This document shows, one piece after another, positions 35,154 to 42,726 of a stretch of DNA of 64,000 nucleotides. Location: the NCBI GenBank assembly GCA_020632875.1, contig JACKET010000002.1, positions 620,001-684,000 on the forward strand. Reading direction: 5' to 3'. Positions within the stretch are counted from its first letter, which is position 1. Every line of letters starts with the position of its first letter. The stretch comes from Alphaproteobacteria bacterium. GTDB lineage: Bacteria > Myxococcota_A > UBA796 > GCA-2862545. A program made the position numbers and the translations under genes. The notes below the pieces were generated by a model. That model saw only the letters and a program-made list of their open reading frames with translations. It searched no databases and was not told the origin of the DNA.

Positions 35154-37097
35154 ATGCGTCTCTCGTTCCTCCTCCCCCTCGTCCTGCTCGCGTGCAAGGG
35201 CGACGATCCCGACCCGGTGGAGACGGACACGGACACCGACACCGACACCGACGCCGACGCCGACTCGGACTCGGACACCGACAGCGATGCCGATACGGAC
35301 GCGGACACCGACGCGGACGCGGACACCGACTCCGACACCGATGCGGACGCGGACACGGACTCCGACACGGATTCGGACACCGACACCGACGCGGACGCGG
35401 ACTCCGACACGGATTCGGACACGGACAGCGACTCGGACACGGACACGGGCACGACCGACACCGGGGTCCACACGGGGGACACGGGCGCGGTGGACCTCGA
35501 CCAGGACGGGTACACGGCCGACGTGGACTGCGACGACGGCAATGCGCTCGTGAATCCCGGTGCGGATGAGCGATGCAACACCATCGACGACGACTGTGAC
35601 GGCACGACGGACGAGGACGACGCGGTGGACGCGGTCGGCTGGCTGGTCGACGCGGACGACGACGGGTTCGGCGCGGGCACGCCGGTCGTGTCCTGCGCGG
35701 CGCCCTCCGGCACCGTCGCCACGGGCGGGGACTGCGACGACAACGCGCCCGCCGTCAATCCCGCCGCAGCGGAGGTCGCGTGCGACACGGTCGACGAGGA
35801 CTGCGACGGCGTGCTGGGGGGCGACCGCTTCGTCCCCGGAGACCACGCGACCATCCAGGATGCCGTCGCGGCCGCGGCGGACGGCGAGATCGTGTGCATC
35901 GGCGACGGCGACTGGCCCGAGCTCGTCTCGGTCGGTGGCAAGGACCTGACGCTACGCGGAAGCGGGGCGACCCGGATGCTGACGGGCAACGGGAACCGCA
36001 TCTACGCCGCGGCCACCGGCAACCAGCGGCTCGAGAACGTCATCCTCGACGGCACCGGCAACGTGCCGCTCGTGCAGGTGTCGCCGGGCGCGGGGCTGGT
36101 CATGACCGACATCACCGTGCAGAACCTCGGTTGTGGCGGGTTCTGCAGCGGGCTCGTCTCGTATCAGTACGCCGGCTCGAGCCTCGTCGCCGAGCGTCTG
36201 ACGGTGGTTCCGGGGACCTACGCGAGCACGGGGGCGTTCGTGGAGGGCCTCTTCTTCGCCGAGGGCAACAGCTCGCTCACGCTGCGCGAGTCGAGCCTCG
36301 TGGGCTCGTCGTACAGCTTCGACGCGGGTGGCGACTTCGTGGTGCGCGTGAGCCCGACCGTCGCGGTGACCCTCGAGGACGTGGTGATCACCGACAACAC
36401 GCTCGCCGTCACCTCCGGATCGATGGCGTTCCTCCAGATCCCGAACGGCATGCTCACGGACGTCGAGATCGCGCGGAACACCGTCACCGCGCCGGCGGCG
36501 GCGTACCTGATGCAGGCGTACCTCTCGCTCGACGCGACGCGGCTGCGCATCAGCGAGAACGAGGTGAGCTCCCCGGGCGAAGCGGGGCTCGTGGTCATCG
36601 CGGGCCCGGCCACCATGCGCAACGCGGTGATCGACCGCAACCTGCTCGGCGGGGGCGGCACCGAGCTCGGCACCATCTTCCTGCGGCCGACGGGCAAGGG
36701 GAGCTCGGGCACGCTGCTGCTCGAGAACGGCGACATCGTCGACAACACGGCATCCCCCGCGGGAGCCCTGAACATCGGGTCGGGCGGCTCGGCCACGCTC
36801 GTCAGCACGGGACTGGTGGGCGGATCGGCGCCCGCGGTGCACGCGTCCGGCACCTTCGCGGCGTCGGCCTCCAACGCCTTCGACCTCGCGTCGGTGGTCG
36901 AAGACGGCGGTGGGACGCCCATCCCGTGGACCGGCCTCACCCTCGATCCGCGCTACCAGGATCGGGCGAATGGGGACTTCCGGCTGACGCCCTCCAGCCC
37001 GCTGATCGACGCGGGGGCCACGGGGGTGCTCGACGGCGATGGCAGCCCCGCGGATATCGGCGCCAACGGCGGCCCGGGCGGCGACTGGCTCGACTGA
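35154..37097 (+). CDS. SD-linker / MopE-motif / beta-helix lipoprotein A
   Basis: 647 residues; GGAG lies 5-8 nt before the ATG. The lipobox is LVLLAC. Residues ~22-100 are a near-pure Asp-Ser/Asp-Thr/Asp-Ala linker (DTDSDADTDAD-type). Residues ~115-225 carry two MopE-type putative metal-binding motifs (DLDQDGYTADVDCDD, CNTIDDDCDGTTDE, CDTVDEDCDGVL). Residues ~230-640 are a right-handed beta-helix with repeated short strands. The protein is probably anchored to the outer membrane, with the acidic linker projecting a ligand-binding or enzymatic beta-helix. It has the same order of parts as the protein at 40878. It is convergent with the next gene, only 2 bp apart. Confidence 0.85.
   Translation: MRLSFLLPLVLLACKGDDPDPVETDTDTDTDTDADADSDSDTDSDADTDADTDADADTDSDTDADADTDSDTDSDTDTDADADSDTDSDTDSDSDTDTGTTDTGVHTGDTGAVDLDQDGYTADVDCDDGNALVNPGADERCNTIDDDCDGTTDEDDAVDAVGWLVDADDDGFGAGTPVVSCAAPSGTVATGGDCDDNAPAVNPAAAEVACDTVDEDCDGVLGGDRFVPGDHATIQDAVAAAADGEIVCIGDGDWPELVSVGGKDLTLRGSGATRMLTGNGNRIYAAATGNQRLENVILDGTGNVPLVQVSPGAGLVMTDITVQNLGCGGFCSGLVSYQYAGSSLVAERLTVVPGTYASTGAFVEGLFFAEGNSSLTLRESSLVGSSYSFDAGGDFVVRVSPTVAVTLEDVVITDNTLAVTSGSMAFLQIPNGMLTDVEIARNTVTAPAAAYLMQAYLSLDATRLRISENEVSSPGEAGLVVIAGPATMRNAVIDRNLLGGGGTELGTIFLRPTGKGSSGTLLLENGDIVDNTASPAGALNIGSGGSATLVSTGLVGGSAPAVHASGTFAASASNAFDLASVVEDGGGTPIPWTGLTLDPRYQDRANGDFRLTPSSPLIDAGATGVLDGDGSPADIGANGGPGGDWLD
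35222..35455 (+). repeat. Asp-Ser/Thr/Ala (SD) linker-coding repeat
   Basis: A short-period coding repeat with 6-nt units (GAC-ACC, GAC-TCC, GAC-GCG or GAT variants). Synonymous variation between units indicates selection on the peptide rather than recent slippage. It encodes the acidic linker of lipoprotein A. Confidence 0.85.
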
Positions 37098-37099
37098 CC

Positions 37100-39085
37100 T
37101 CAGCGTCTCCGCGCCACGGCACCGAGCCAGGTGGGGCGGCGAGGCGTGGCGGCACACGCGCAGCCGGCCTCCTCGGGGGTCTCGGTGTCCGTCTCCGCGT
37201 CGGAGTCGGCATCGGTATCGGCATCGGAATCCGAATCGGCGTCGGAGTCGGAATCCGAATCGGCGTCGGAGTCGGCGTCCGAATCGGCGTCGGAGTCGGC
37301 GTCTGTGTCCGAATCGGAGTCCGCGTCGGCGTCTGTGTCCGAATCGGAGTCGGCGTCGGAGTCGGCGTCGGCGTCCGTGTCGGAGTCGGCGTCTGTGTCT
37401 GTGTCCGAATCGGTGTCGGAATCCGCATCGGTGTCCGAGTCGGAGTCGGTGTCCGCGTCCGAATCGGCGTCGGTGTCGGCATCCGTGTCCGCATCGGTGT
37501 CTGCGTCGGAGTCGGTGTCCGCATCCGGTTCGGCGTCCCCGGTGTCCGCGACCCCCGTGTCGGCAGTGGCGCCCGTGGTGTCGGGGAACCCGGTGTCCCC
37601 GGCCGGATTCGCGGTGTCGGCGGTCTCGACGGGTTCGGGCGGACAGTCGGCCGTCGTCGGGTCGTCGGGGGCACAGTCCCACATCGCCACGACCCCGTCT
37701 CCGTCGGTGTCGGTCCACAGCTCTGGAGGCGCCCCCGGACCGCCGGTGGCGCCGTGATCCGCGGGGGAGCCGTCGAGGTCGACGCCGGGTGCTCCATCGA
37801 GCCACGGCGCCTCGAAGGGCGGGATCGGCGGACCACAATCCGGTGACGCCTGCGCGGGCGGGGACGGCATGAGGAGGAAGTCGTCCGCGGTGAGCTGGGA
37901 CCCGATTCCCGAGTAGTCGGACATCTCGTTGAAGTCGTGGTCGACGAGCAACGCCCGGTCGAGCCGGATCGCCCCGTACGCGATGTAGAGCATGCCCGCT
38001 TCGATGCCCGCCGTGTTCCCCATGAACGTCGAGTCGTCGAGCGAAGCGGTCGTCGTCGTGGCGAGGTGGATGGCGCCGCCGTACTCGCTCGCGTCGTTGG
38101 CGACCATCCACACGTTCGAGCCCGCCAGCACGGCACCGTTGCCCAGCGAGAGCGCTCCGCCGCTCCGGCTCGCGGTGTTCTCGCAGAACCCGCTGCGGTG
38201 GATCTCGAGACCCCCCGTCTGGTGGATCGCCGCGCCGGTTCGCCCCACGTTGCGCTGGAAGCGCACTCCGTCGACCAGCGCGCTGCCTCCGAGCTCGATG
38301 GCGCCGAAGTGCGTGGCGACGTTGTCGCGGACGAGGCCCCCCCGGATCTCGGCTCGGCCCGTCGACATCACCCGCATCGCGGCGCCCATGTACGCCGTGT
38401 TCTCCGCGAATTCGACATCGTCGAACGTGGCCAGGGCGGACAGGCCGATCCGCACGGCGCCACTGTCTCCCGGCGCGTTGGAGTTCCGCAGGAACGACCC
38501 GCCGACGAACGACGCATCGGTCGCGTAGCTCAGGTCGACCGCGCCGCCGCCCGCCGTGGACGAGTCGGTCGTGTTGCCGTCGAACGTGCAGTCGATGCAG
38601 ACGAACCCTGGCGTGCGGATCGCGACCGCTCCGCCCGCGATCGCGGTGTTGGACACGAATCGGGTCCGCTCTGCCATGACCGGCGCGAAAGCGGCGATTG
38701 CCCCGCCGAACCCTGAAGTCCCGGAGAGCTGTGACCCGCCCTCGAGGGTCACGTCGTGGAGGTCCACCTCGCCGAACGCCAGGATGTGCCGGCCGGGCGC
38801 CGCCGGCTCGACGGCCAGGCCCGACAGCGAGAGCGAGCCTCCGTCGACCCAGAAGACGGTCGACTCCATCCCGGGTGTGCCGAGGAGGAGTGTCGCTTCC
38901 GCGCCTGCGCCCACGATCTCGAAGGCCTCCGAGACCACGACGCCGTCGAACGGGAACACGCCGGGTCCGAGCACGATCCGGTCGCCGGACGCAGCCATCG
39001 CGAGGGCCGCGTCGAGGTCGACGGCATCGACCGGAACATGGATGTCGGCGGCGTTCGACGGGAACGCGAGCAGCCAGGCGAGCAC
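37100..39085 (-). CDS. Secreted beta-helix protein with SD linker and short MYXO-CTERM-like tail
   Basis: The GTG at 39085 is preferred because GAGGAGG sits 4 nt upstream (661 residues); an in-frame ATG at 39109 would add 8 residues. Residues 2-16 are a signal peptide (LAWLLAFPSNAAD). The body is a right-handed beta-helix with polymorphic-membrane-protein-like GGAI/GGAV and FxxN repeats (GFGGAIAAFAPV; TFDGNTTDSSTAGGGAVDLS; STFMGNTAG). A TSP3-like stretch (DTDGDGVVAMWDC) and a ~115-residue Asp-Ser/Asp-Thr linker follow. The protein ends GCACAATPRRPTWLGAVARRR, where the GC-x-C motif, Trp and terminal Arg cluster recall MYXO-CTERM sorting signals, but the hydrophobic segment is unusually short. 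Confidence 0.8.
   Translation of the reverse strand: MLAWLLAFPSNAADIHVPVDAVDLDAALAMAASGDRIVLGPGVFPFDGVVVSEAFEIVGAGAEATLLLGTPGMESTVFWVDGGSLSLSGLAVEPAAPGRHILAFGEVDLHDVTLEGGSQLSGTSGFGGAIAAFAPVMAERTRFVSNTAIAGGAVAIRTPGFVCIDCTFDGNTTDSSTAGGGAVDLSYATDASFVGGSFLRNSNAPGDSGAVRIGLSALATFDDVEFAENTAYMGAAMRVMSTGRAEIRGGLVRDNVATHFGAIELGGSALVDGVRFQRNVGRTGAAIHQTGGLEIHRSGFCENTASRSGGALSLGNGAVLAGSNVWMVANDASEYGGAIHLATTTTASLDDSTFMGNTAGIEAGMLYIAYGAIRLDRALLVDHDFNEMSDYSGIGSQLTADDFLLMPSPPAQASPDCGPPIPPFEAPWLDGAPGVDLDGSPADHGATGGPGAPPELWTDTDGDGVVAMWDCAPDDPTTADCPPEPVETADTANPAGDTGFPDTTGATADTGVADTGDAEPDADTDSDADTDADTDADTDADSDADTDSDSDTDADSDTDSDTDTDADSDTDADADSDADSDSDTDADADSDSDTDADSDADSDADSDADSDSDSDADSDSDADTDADSDAETDTETPEEAGCACAATPRRPTWLGAVARRR
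37180..37545 (-). repeat. SD linker-coding repeat of the beta-helix protein
   Basis: 6-nt coding repeat (Asp alternating with Ser, Thr or Ala) of about 120 codons on the minus strand. It opens a false plus-strand frame rich in SESASVSES-type residues. Confidence 0.85.
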
Positions 39086-39173
39086 GATGCCTCCTCGATC
39101 CGCGAGCATACACCGACGATTGCGCGGCCCGGGGCGACGTGCGACGCTCGGTGCGCCTCAGCGGAGGAACCTC

Positions 39174-39514
39174 TTGCTCATCCCCGCCCTCCTCGCGCTC
39201 GCCGGCTGCGTGCCCGTCTCCGAGTGCGGGTACTAACAGACGATCGAGGGGCGCGTCGTACAGGGGCCGCGCGCGCGCGGGAACACCGCACCGTTCCCGC
39301 GGAGGGCCGTCACCGACCCCCAGGAGCGGAGGGCCGGATGCGGCAACCTCTGCGGCGCCCGGCTCCCGCCCGAGGCCTTCGGGCTCCCGAACGGCCGCGA
39401 CCCGCGCATGCCGAGGCCGCGGCCTGCATCGAGGACTGTGTCGCCGGTGCGGAGCTCTTCCGGGTCTGCGAGCAGGTCGGCACCGACTGGCCGAGCTTCG
39501 GCATCCCGTATTGA
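39174..39514 (+). pseudogene. Broken or minimal Cys-containing lipoprotein gene
   Basis: A TTG at 39174 has GGAGG 6 nt upstream and begins a peptide LLIPALLALAGCVPVSECGY, a textbook lipoprotein signal that stops at TAA 39234. In the same frame the next ~55 codons (QTIEGRVVQGPRARG, then RAGCGNLCGARLPPEAFG) still look coding, and near 39410 the frame moves to EAAACIEDCVAGAELFRVCE ending at 39514. One nonsense change plus one frameshift would rejoin these into a ~112-residue Cys-rich lipoprotein, so decay is the likeliest reading. A genuine 20-residue lipopeptide (mature CVPVSECGY) cannot be excluded. Confidence 0.45.
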
Positions 39515-39553
39515 CCCGTCGAATAGCCGCGTGATTCGGGCGTAGGGGGCGCC

Positions 39554-40801
39554 ATGCAGTTCCCCGTCGACCCCATTCCGCCCAGCAACGAGCCGCCGGT
39601 GCTCGAGTTGCTGGCGGTGCTCTTCGCGCTCGTGCTCATCGTGTCCGTCGTGGATCTCGTGCGGCGCCCGGTCCGCGTTCCGCCCTGGGCGCTGGCGCCG
39701 TTCGTGTGGGTCGTGCCGGCCGGGCTGTGGCTCGTGGGTGTCGCGTGGCAGCTGGAGGGGTGGTCGCGGCTCGAGGGCCTCGCGGAGGGCCTCGGCTGGA
39801 GCGCCGTCGCTTGTGGCTCGACGTGCACGGCGCTCGCGATGGGCCTCGGTGTGTCGAGGTCCGTCGCACCCCGGCCGCACGGAGAGCCCGTCGCGCCGGG
39901 CGTGCGCGACGTACGGGCCACGGTGGGGCTCGCGGTGCTGGGCATCGCGGTGGGCTCGTCCGGCGCGTGGCTCGGCGACCCGCTGCTCGTCGCCTGGGGC
40001 TGGGCCTGCCTCGCCGCAGCGGCCCTCGCGAAGCCCGACGCGGAGCGCCGGCGGCTGGGGTTCCGGTTCGTCCTCCACCTGCTCGGCGTCGCGCTGGTGT
40101 CGGGGGTGGCGCGTGACGCGCTCGTGTGGATCGAGGCGTCGTGGGGGCCGATGCCCGCGGCGCCTCCGGGGCCCGGCGTGGTCCTCGCCCCGCTCGTGCT
40201 GCTCGCAGCGGTCGCGGCGGGTGTGCGGTCTCGCGTCGCCGCCTGCTCCGCCGTTGCGCTCGCGCTCGTCGGGTCGCTCGCGCTCGCGCCGCGCGGCCTG
40301 ACCTTCGGCCCGTCCGACGTCGTGCTGCCCACGTGGGTCGACCTCGTCGGGAATCCGGGGAATCCGACGTTCCTGGATCGCTCCGGGTCGCGCGCGCTGC
40401 GCGTCGTTCGGCGCGACGGCGCGACCGAGGCCGACCCCGACTTCGGGGACGCGTGGGAGCACGCGATCGATGCCCGGACGCCGCTGTCCCGCGTGGGCGC
40501 GGTGCGTCGCGACGTCCGGACGTCCGGCGGGTTCACGGCGCGCGGGTTCGTCGGCGAGATCCCGCAGGGGGCGCTCCCGCCCGGTCTGACCGTGCTCGAG
40601 ATGGACGGGAAGGCGTACGTGGGCCCCGGGCGCACGCTCGAGATGGGCCCCGAGCTCCACGGCTTCCTCCGGAGCACGGTCGCCTCGGGTGGCGGCGTCC
40701 GGGTGGTGGAGGTGCTCGCCTCGGATCGCTGGACCTTCCAGGACTTCGTGTCGATCTGCGCGAGCGTTCGCCCGGCCGCGTGCATGCTCGTCCCGGACTG
40801 A
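39554..40801 (+). CDS. Polytopic membrane protein of unknown function
   Basis: 415 residues; AGGGGG lies 4 nt before the ATG. Seven to eight hydrophobic helices occupy residues ~18-245 (LLAVLFALVLIVSVVDLV; APFVWVVPAGLWLVGVAW; VLHLLGVALVSGVARDAL; LAPLVLLAAVAAGV). The last ~170 residues are soluble; the end (GGVRVVEVLASDRWTFQDFV) has a weak resemblance to the periplasmic part of ExbD/TolR-like proteins, not strong enough to assign. It is followed after 76 bp by the second SD-linker lipoprotein and may form a unit with it. Confidence 0.7.
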   Translation: MQFPVDPIPPSNEPPVLELLAVLFALVLIVSVVDLVRRPVRVPPWALAPFVWVVPAGLWLVGVAWQLEGWSRLEGLAEGLGWSAVACGSTCTALAMGLGVSRSVAPRPHGEPVAPGVRDVRATVGLAVLGIAVGSSGAWLGDPLLVAWGWACLAAAALAKPDAERRRLGFRFVLHLLGVALVSGVARDALVWIEASWGPMPAAPPGPGVVLAPLVLLAAVAAGVRSRVAACSAVALALVGSLALAPRGLTFGPSDVVLPTWVDLVGNPGNPTFLDRSGSRALRVVRRDGATEADPDFGDAWEHAIDARTPLSRVGAVRRDVRTSGGFTARGFVGEIPQGALPPGLTVLEMDGKAYVGPGRTLEMGPELHGFLRSTVASGGGVRVVEVLASDRWTFQDFVSICASVRPAACMLVPD

Positions 40802-40811
40802 CCGCCGCGTC

Positions 40812-40826
40812 GTAACAACGCGTAAC
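40812..40826 (+). promoter_or_regulatory. Candidate PhoB-type direct-repeat operator (GTAAC-N5-GTAAC)
   Basis: GTAACAACGCGTAAC lies 51 bp before the ATG of lipoprotein B. It has the same half-sites and 10-bp period as the site before lipoprotein A (35081-35095), and both are followed or preceded by CCGCGT and AACAACG variants. The regulator gene at 42727, immediately downstream of lipoprotein B, encodes the likely binding protein (inferred). Confidence 0.5.
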
Positions 40827-40843
40827 AGTCCACGGAGATCGGC

Positions 40844-40874
40844 CCTCCCGCGCGAAACGCTCGCGGGAGGAGGA
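40844..40874 (+). promoter_or_regulatory. 5'-UTR hairpin covering the ribosome binding site of lipoprotein B
   Basis: CCTCCCGCG (40844-40852) and CGCGGGAGG (40862-40870) form a perfect 9-bp stem. The Shine-Dalgarno tract GGAGGAGG begins inside the 3' arm, 7 bp before the ATG at 40878. Folding could limit translation; a second GGAGG copy at 40870-40874 is partly free. Confidence 0.5.
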
Positions 40875-40877
40875 CCC

Positions 40878-42698
40878 ATGCGCCTGATCACCCCGCTCGC
40901 CCTGCTCCTGTTCGCCTGTGACGCGAAAGACCCCGCGGACACCGAGACCGACACCGACACCGATACCGACTCCGATGCGGACACCGACTCCGACGCCGAC
41001 ACCGACTCCGATGCAGATGCAGATACCGACACCGACACGGACGCGGATTCCGATGCGGACTCCGACTCCGACTCCGATACGGACGCGGACACCGACGCGG
41101 ATGCGGACACGGATACCGGGCCGCTCGACCTCGACGGCGACGGCTTCGCGCCTCCCGACGACTGCGACGATGCCGACCCGTCGCGGTACCCGGGTGCCAT
41201 CGAGCTCTGCAACGACGCGGACGACGACTGCGACGGCGTCGCGGACGACGGCGTGCCCACGACGACGTGGTACGTCGACCTCGACGGAGACGGCTTCGGC
41301 GACGGGTCCCAGGCGAGCGACGCCTGCGCGGCGCCTCCCGGCACCGTGGCCGACGGCTCGGACTGCGACGACACGAACCCCGCCGTGAGCCCCGGAGCGC
41401 CGCCCGACCTCTGCGACGCGCTCGACACGGACTGCGACGGGGTCATCGAGGAGATCCGCGTCCCCGCGGACTTCGCGACGATCACCGAGGCGCTGGCCGC
41501 GGCCGTGAGCGGCGACACCATCTGCGTCGAGCCCGCGACCTACGAGGAGCGCATCGTGGTGTCCGGCCGCGACATCACGGTCGTCGGACGGGCGGGGCGC
41601 GATCAGACGTTCCTCGACTCCACGACCTACAACCTCCGCGCCGTGCTCGCCGATGCCGCCGCGACGCTCGTCGTGGAGGGGTTCACGATCACGGGCGGCC
41701 CGGGCGGCGGCGCGCGCGTGCGGACGGGCGGGACGCTCGTGCTGCGCGACGTGATCGTGGAGGACAACACGCAGACCATGGGCGCCGCGGCCATCGTCGA
41801 CAGCAACGGCGCGGCGCTGACCATCGAGGACAGCGTCGTGCGGGACAACCTCGCCGAGGGCTCGGCGCCGGTGGGCGGGGCCATCGCGCACTTCGCGACC
41901 GCGGGCACCCTGACGCTGCGGAACACGCAGATCGTCGACAACACCGTCCTCTGCACGGCCACCGGCGAGCGCTTCGGAGGGGGCATCAGCGCGGCGGGCA
42001 ATGTGGTCCTCGAGGATGTCGTGCTGGCGCGGAACCGCATCCAGGGCTGCAGCGGGGCGTCGGGCACGGCGCTCTCGGTGCGGGATGCGGGCAGCCTGAC
42101 CGCGACGCGTGTCACCATCGCGGAGAACCAGGCCTCGGGCGGGCAGGCCGCGAAGGGCGCCGTGCACCTGCGGGGGCTGGGCGCCACGCTGTCGAACGTC
42201 GCCATCGTCGGGAACGAGGGCCTCGCGTCGACCTCGGTGCAGGGAGCGGGGCTGTACGCGGAGAACGCGGTCGTGGCGCTCCACAGCTCGGTCGTGCACG
42301 GGAACTACGGGTCGGCGCCCGCGTACGTCCAGGGCACCGGGCTCTACCTGCAGGGCGGCTCGCAGTCGATCGTGAACACCTCGATCGACGGGAACCAGTC
42401 GCCGAACCTCGCATCGGGCGGGGTGTACGTCGTGGGTGCCGCGCTGGACGTCCGCTACTCCAACGCGTTCGACAACGACGGTGGCGACTGGGTCGACGTG
42501 AACGACCCGACGGGGACCCAGGGTAGCGTCTCCGTGGCGCCCGGATACGCCGATGTGTCCGGCTCCGACGCGCTGCTCTGGGACCTGCACCTCGTGCCCG
42601 GCTCGCCCCTCGTCGATGCCGGCGACCCCGGGCTCCTGGACCCGGACGGCTCGCGCAGCGACATCGGCGTGCACGGCGGGCCCGCGGCCGGGAACTGA
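40878..42698 (+). CDS. SD-linker / MopE-motif / beta-helix lipoprotein B
   Basis: 606 residues from the ATG at 40878. The lipobox is LLLFAC. Residues ~22-82 are the Asp-Ser/Thr/Ala linker; residues ~83-195 contain two MopE-type motifs (DLDGDGFAPPDDCDDADP; CNDADDDCDGVADD; GSDCDDTNPAVSPGAP; CDALDTDCDGVIEE); residues ~200-600 are a right-handed beta-helix (FTITGGPGGGARV; GGAIAHFATAGTLTLRNTQI). The architecture is the same as lipoprotein A, and the two are probably ancient paralogues. The regulator gene at 42727 begins 28 bp after its stop, so both are likely one operon. Confidence 0.85.
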   Translation: MRLITPLALLLFACDAKDPADTETDTDTDTDSDADTDSDADTDSDADADTDTDTDADSDADSDSDSDTDADTDADADTDTGPLDLDGDGFAPPDDCDDADPSRYPGAIELCNDADDDCDGVADDGVPTTTWYVDLDGDGFGDGSQASDACAAPPGTVADGSDCDDTNPAVSPGAPPDLCDALDTDCDGVIEEIRVPADFATITEALAAAVSGDTICVEPATYEERIVVSGRDITVVGRAGRDQTFLDSTTYNLRAVLADAAATLVVEGFTITGGPGGGARVRTGGTLVLRDVIVEDNTQTMGAAAIVDSNGAALTIEDSVVRDNLAEGSAPVGGAIAHFATAGTLTLRNTQIVDNTVLCTATGERFGGGISAAGNVVLEDVVLARNRIQGCSGASGTALSVRDAGSLTATRVTIAENQASGGQAAKGAVHLRGLGATLSNVAIVGNEGLASTSVQGAGLYAENAVVALHSSVVHGNYGSAPAYVQGTGLYLQGGSQSIVNTSIDGNQSPNLASGGVYVVGAALDVRYSNAFDNDGGDWVDVNDPTGTQGSVSVAPGYADVSGSDALLWDLHLVPGSPLVDAGDPGLLDPDGSRSDIGVHGGPAAGN

Positions 42699-42726
42699 GG
42701 CCCGCGTGGACTGCTACGCTGGGCCC

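Noticed and set aside
35222..35455. Short-period repeats at 35222, 37180, 40939 and 63690 considered as microsatellites or CRISPR
   Set aside because: All are in frame, encode Asp-Ser/Thr/Ala linkers with synonymous variation, and have no spacer structure.
37131..37757. Plus-strand Ser/Glu/Val-rich ORF at the 3' end of the beta-helix gene
   Set aside because: Antisense reading of the SD linker; the minus-strand gene has signal peptide and complete domains.
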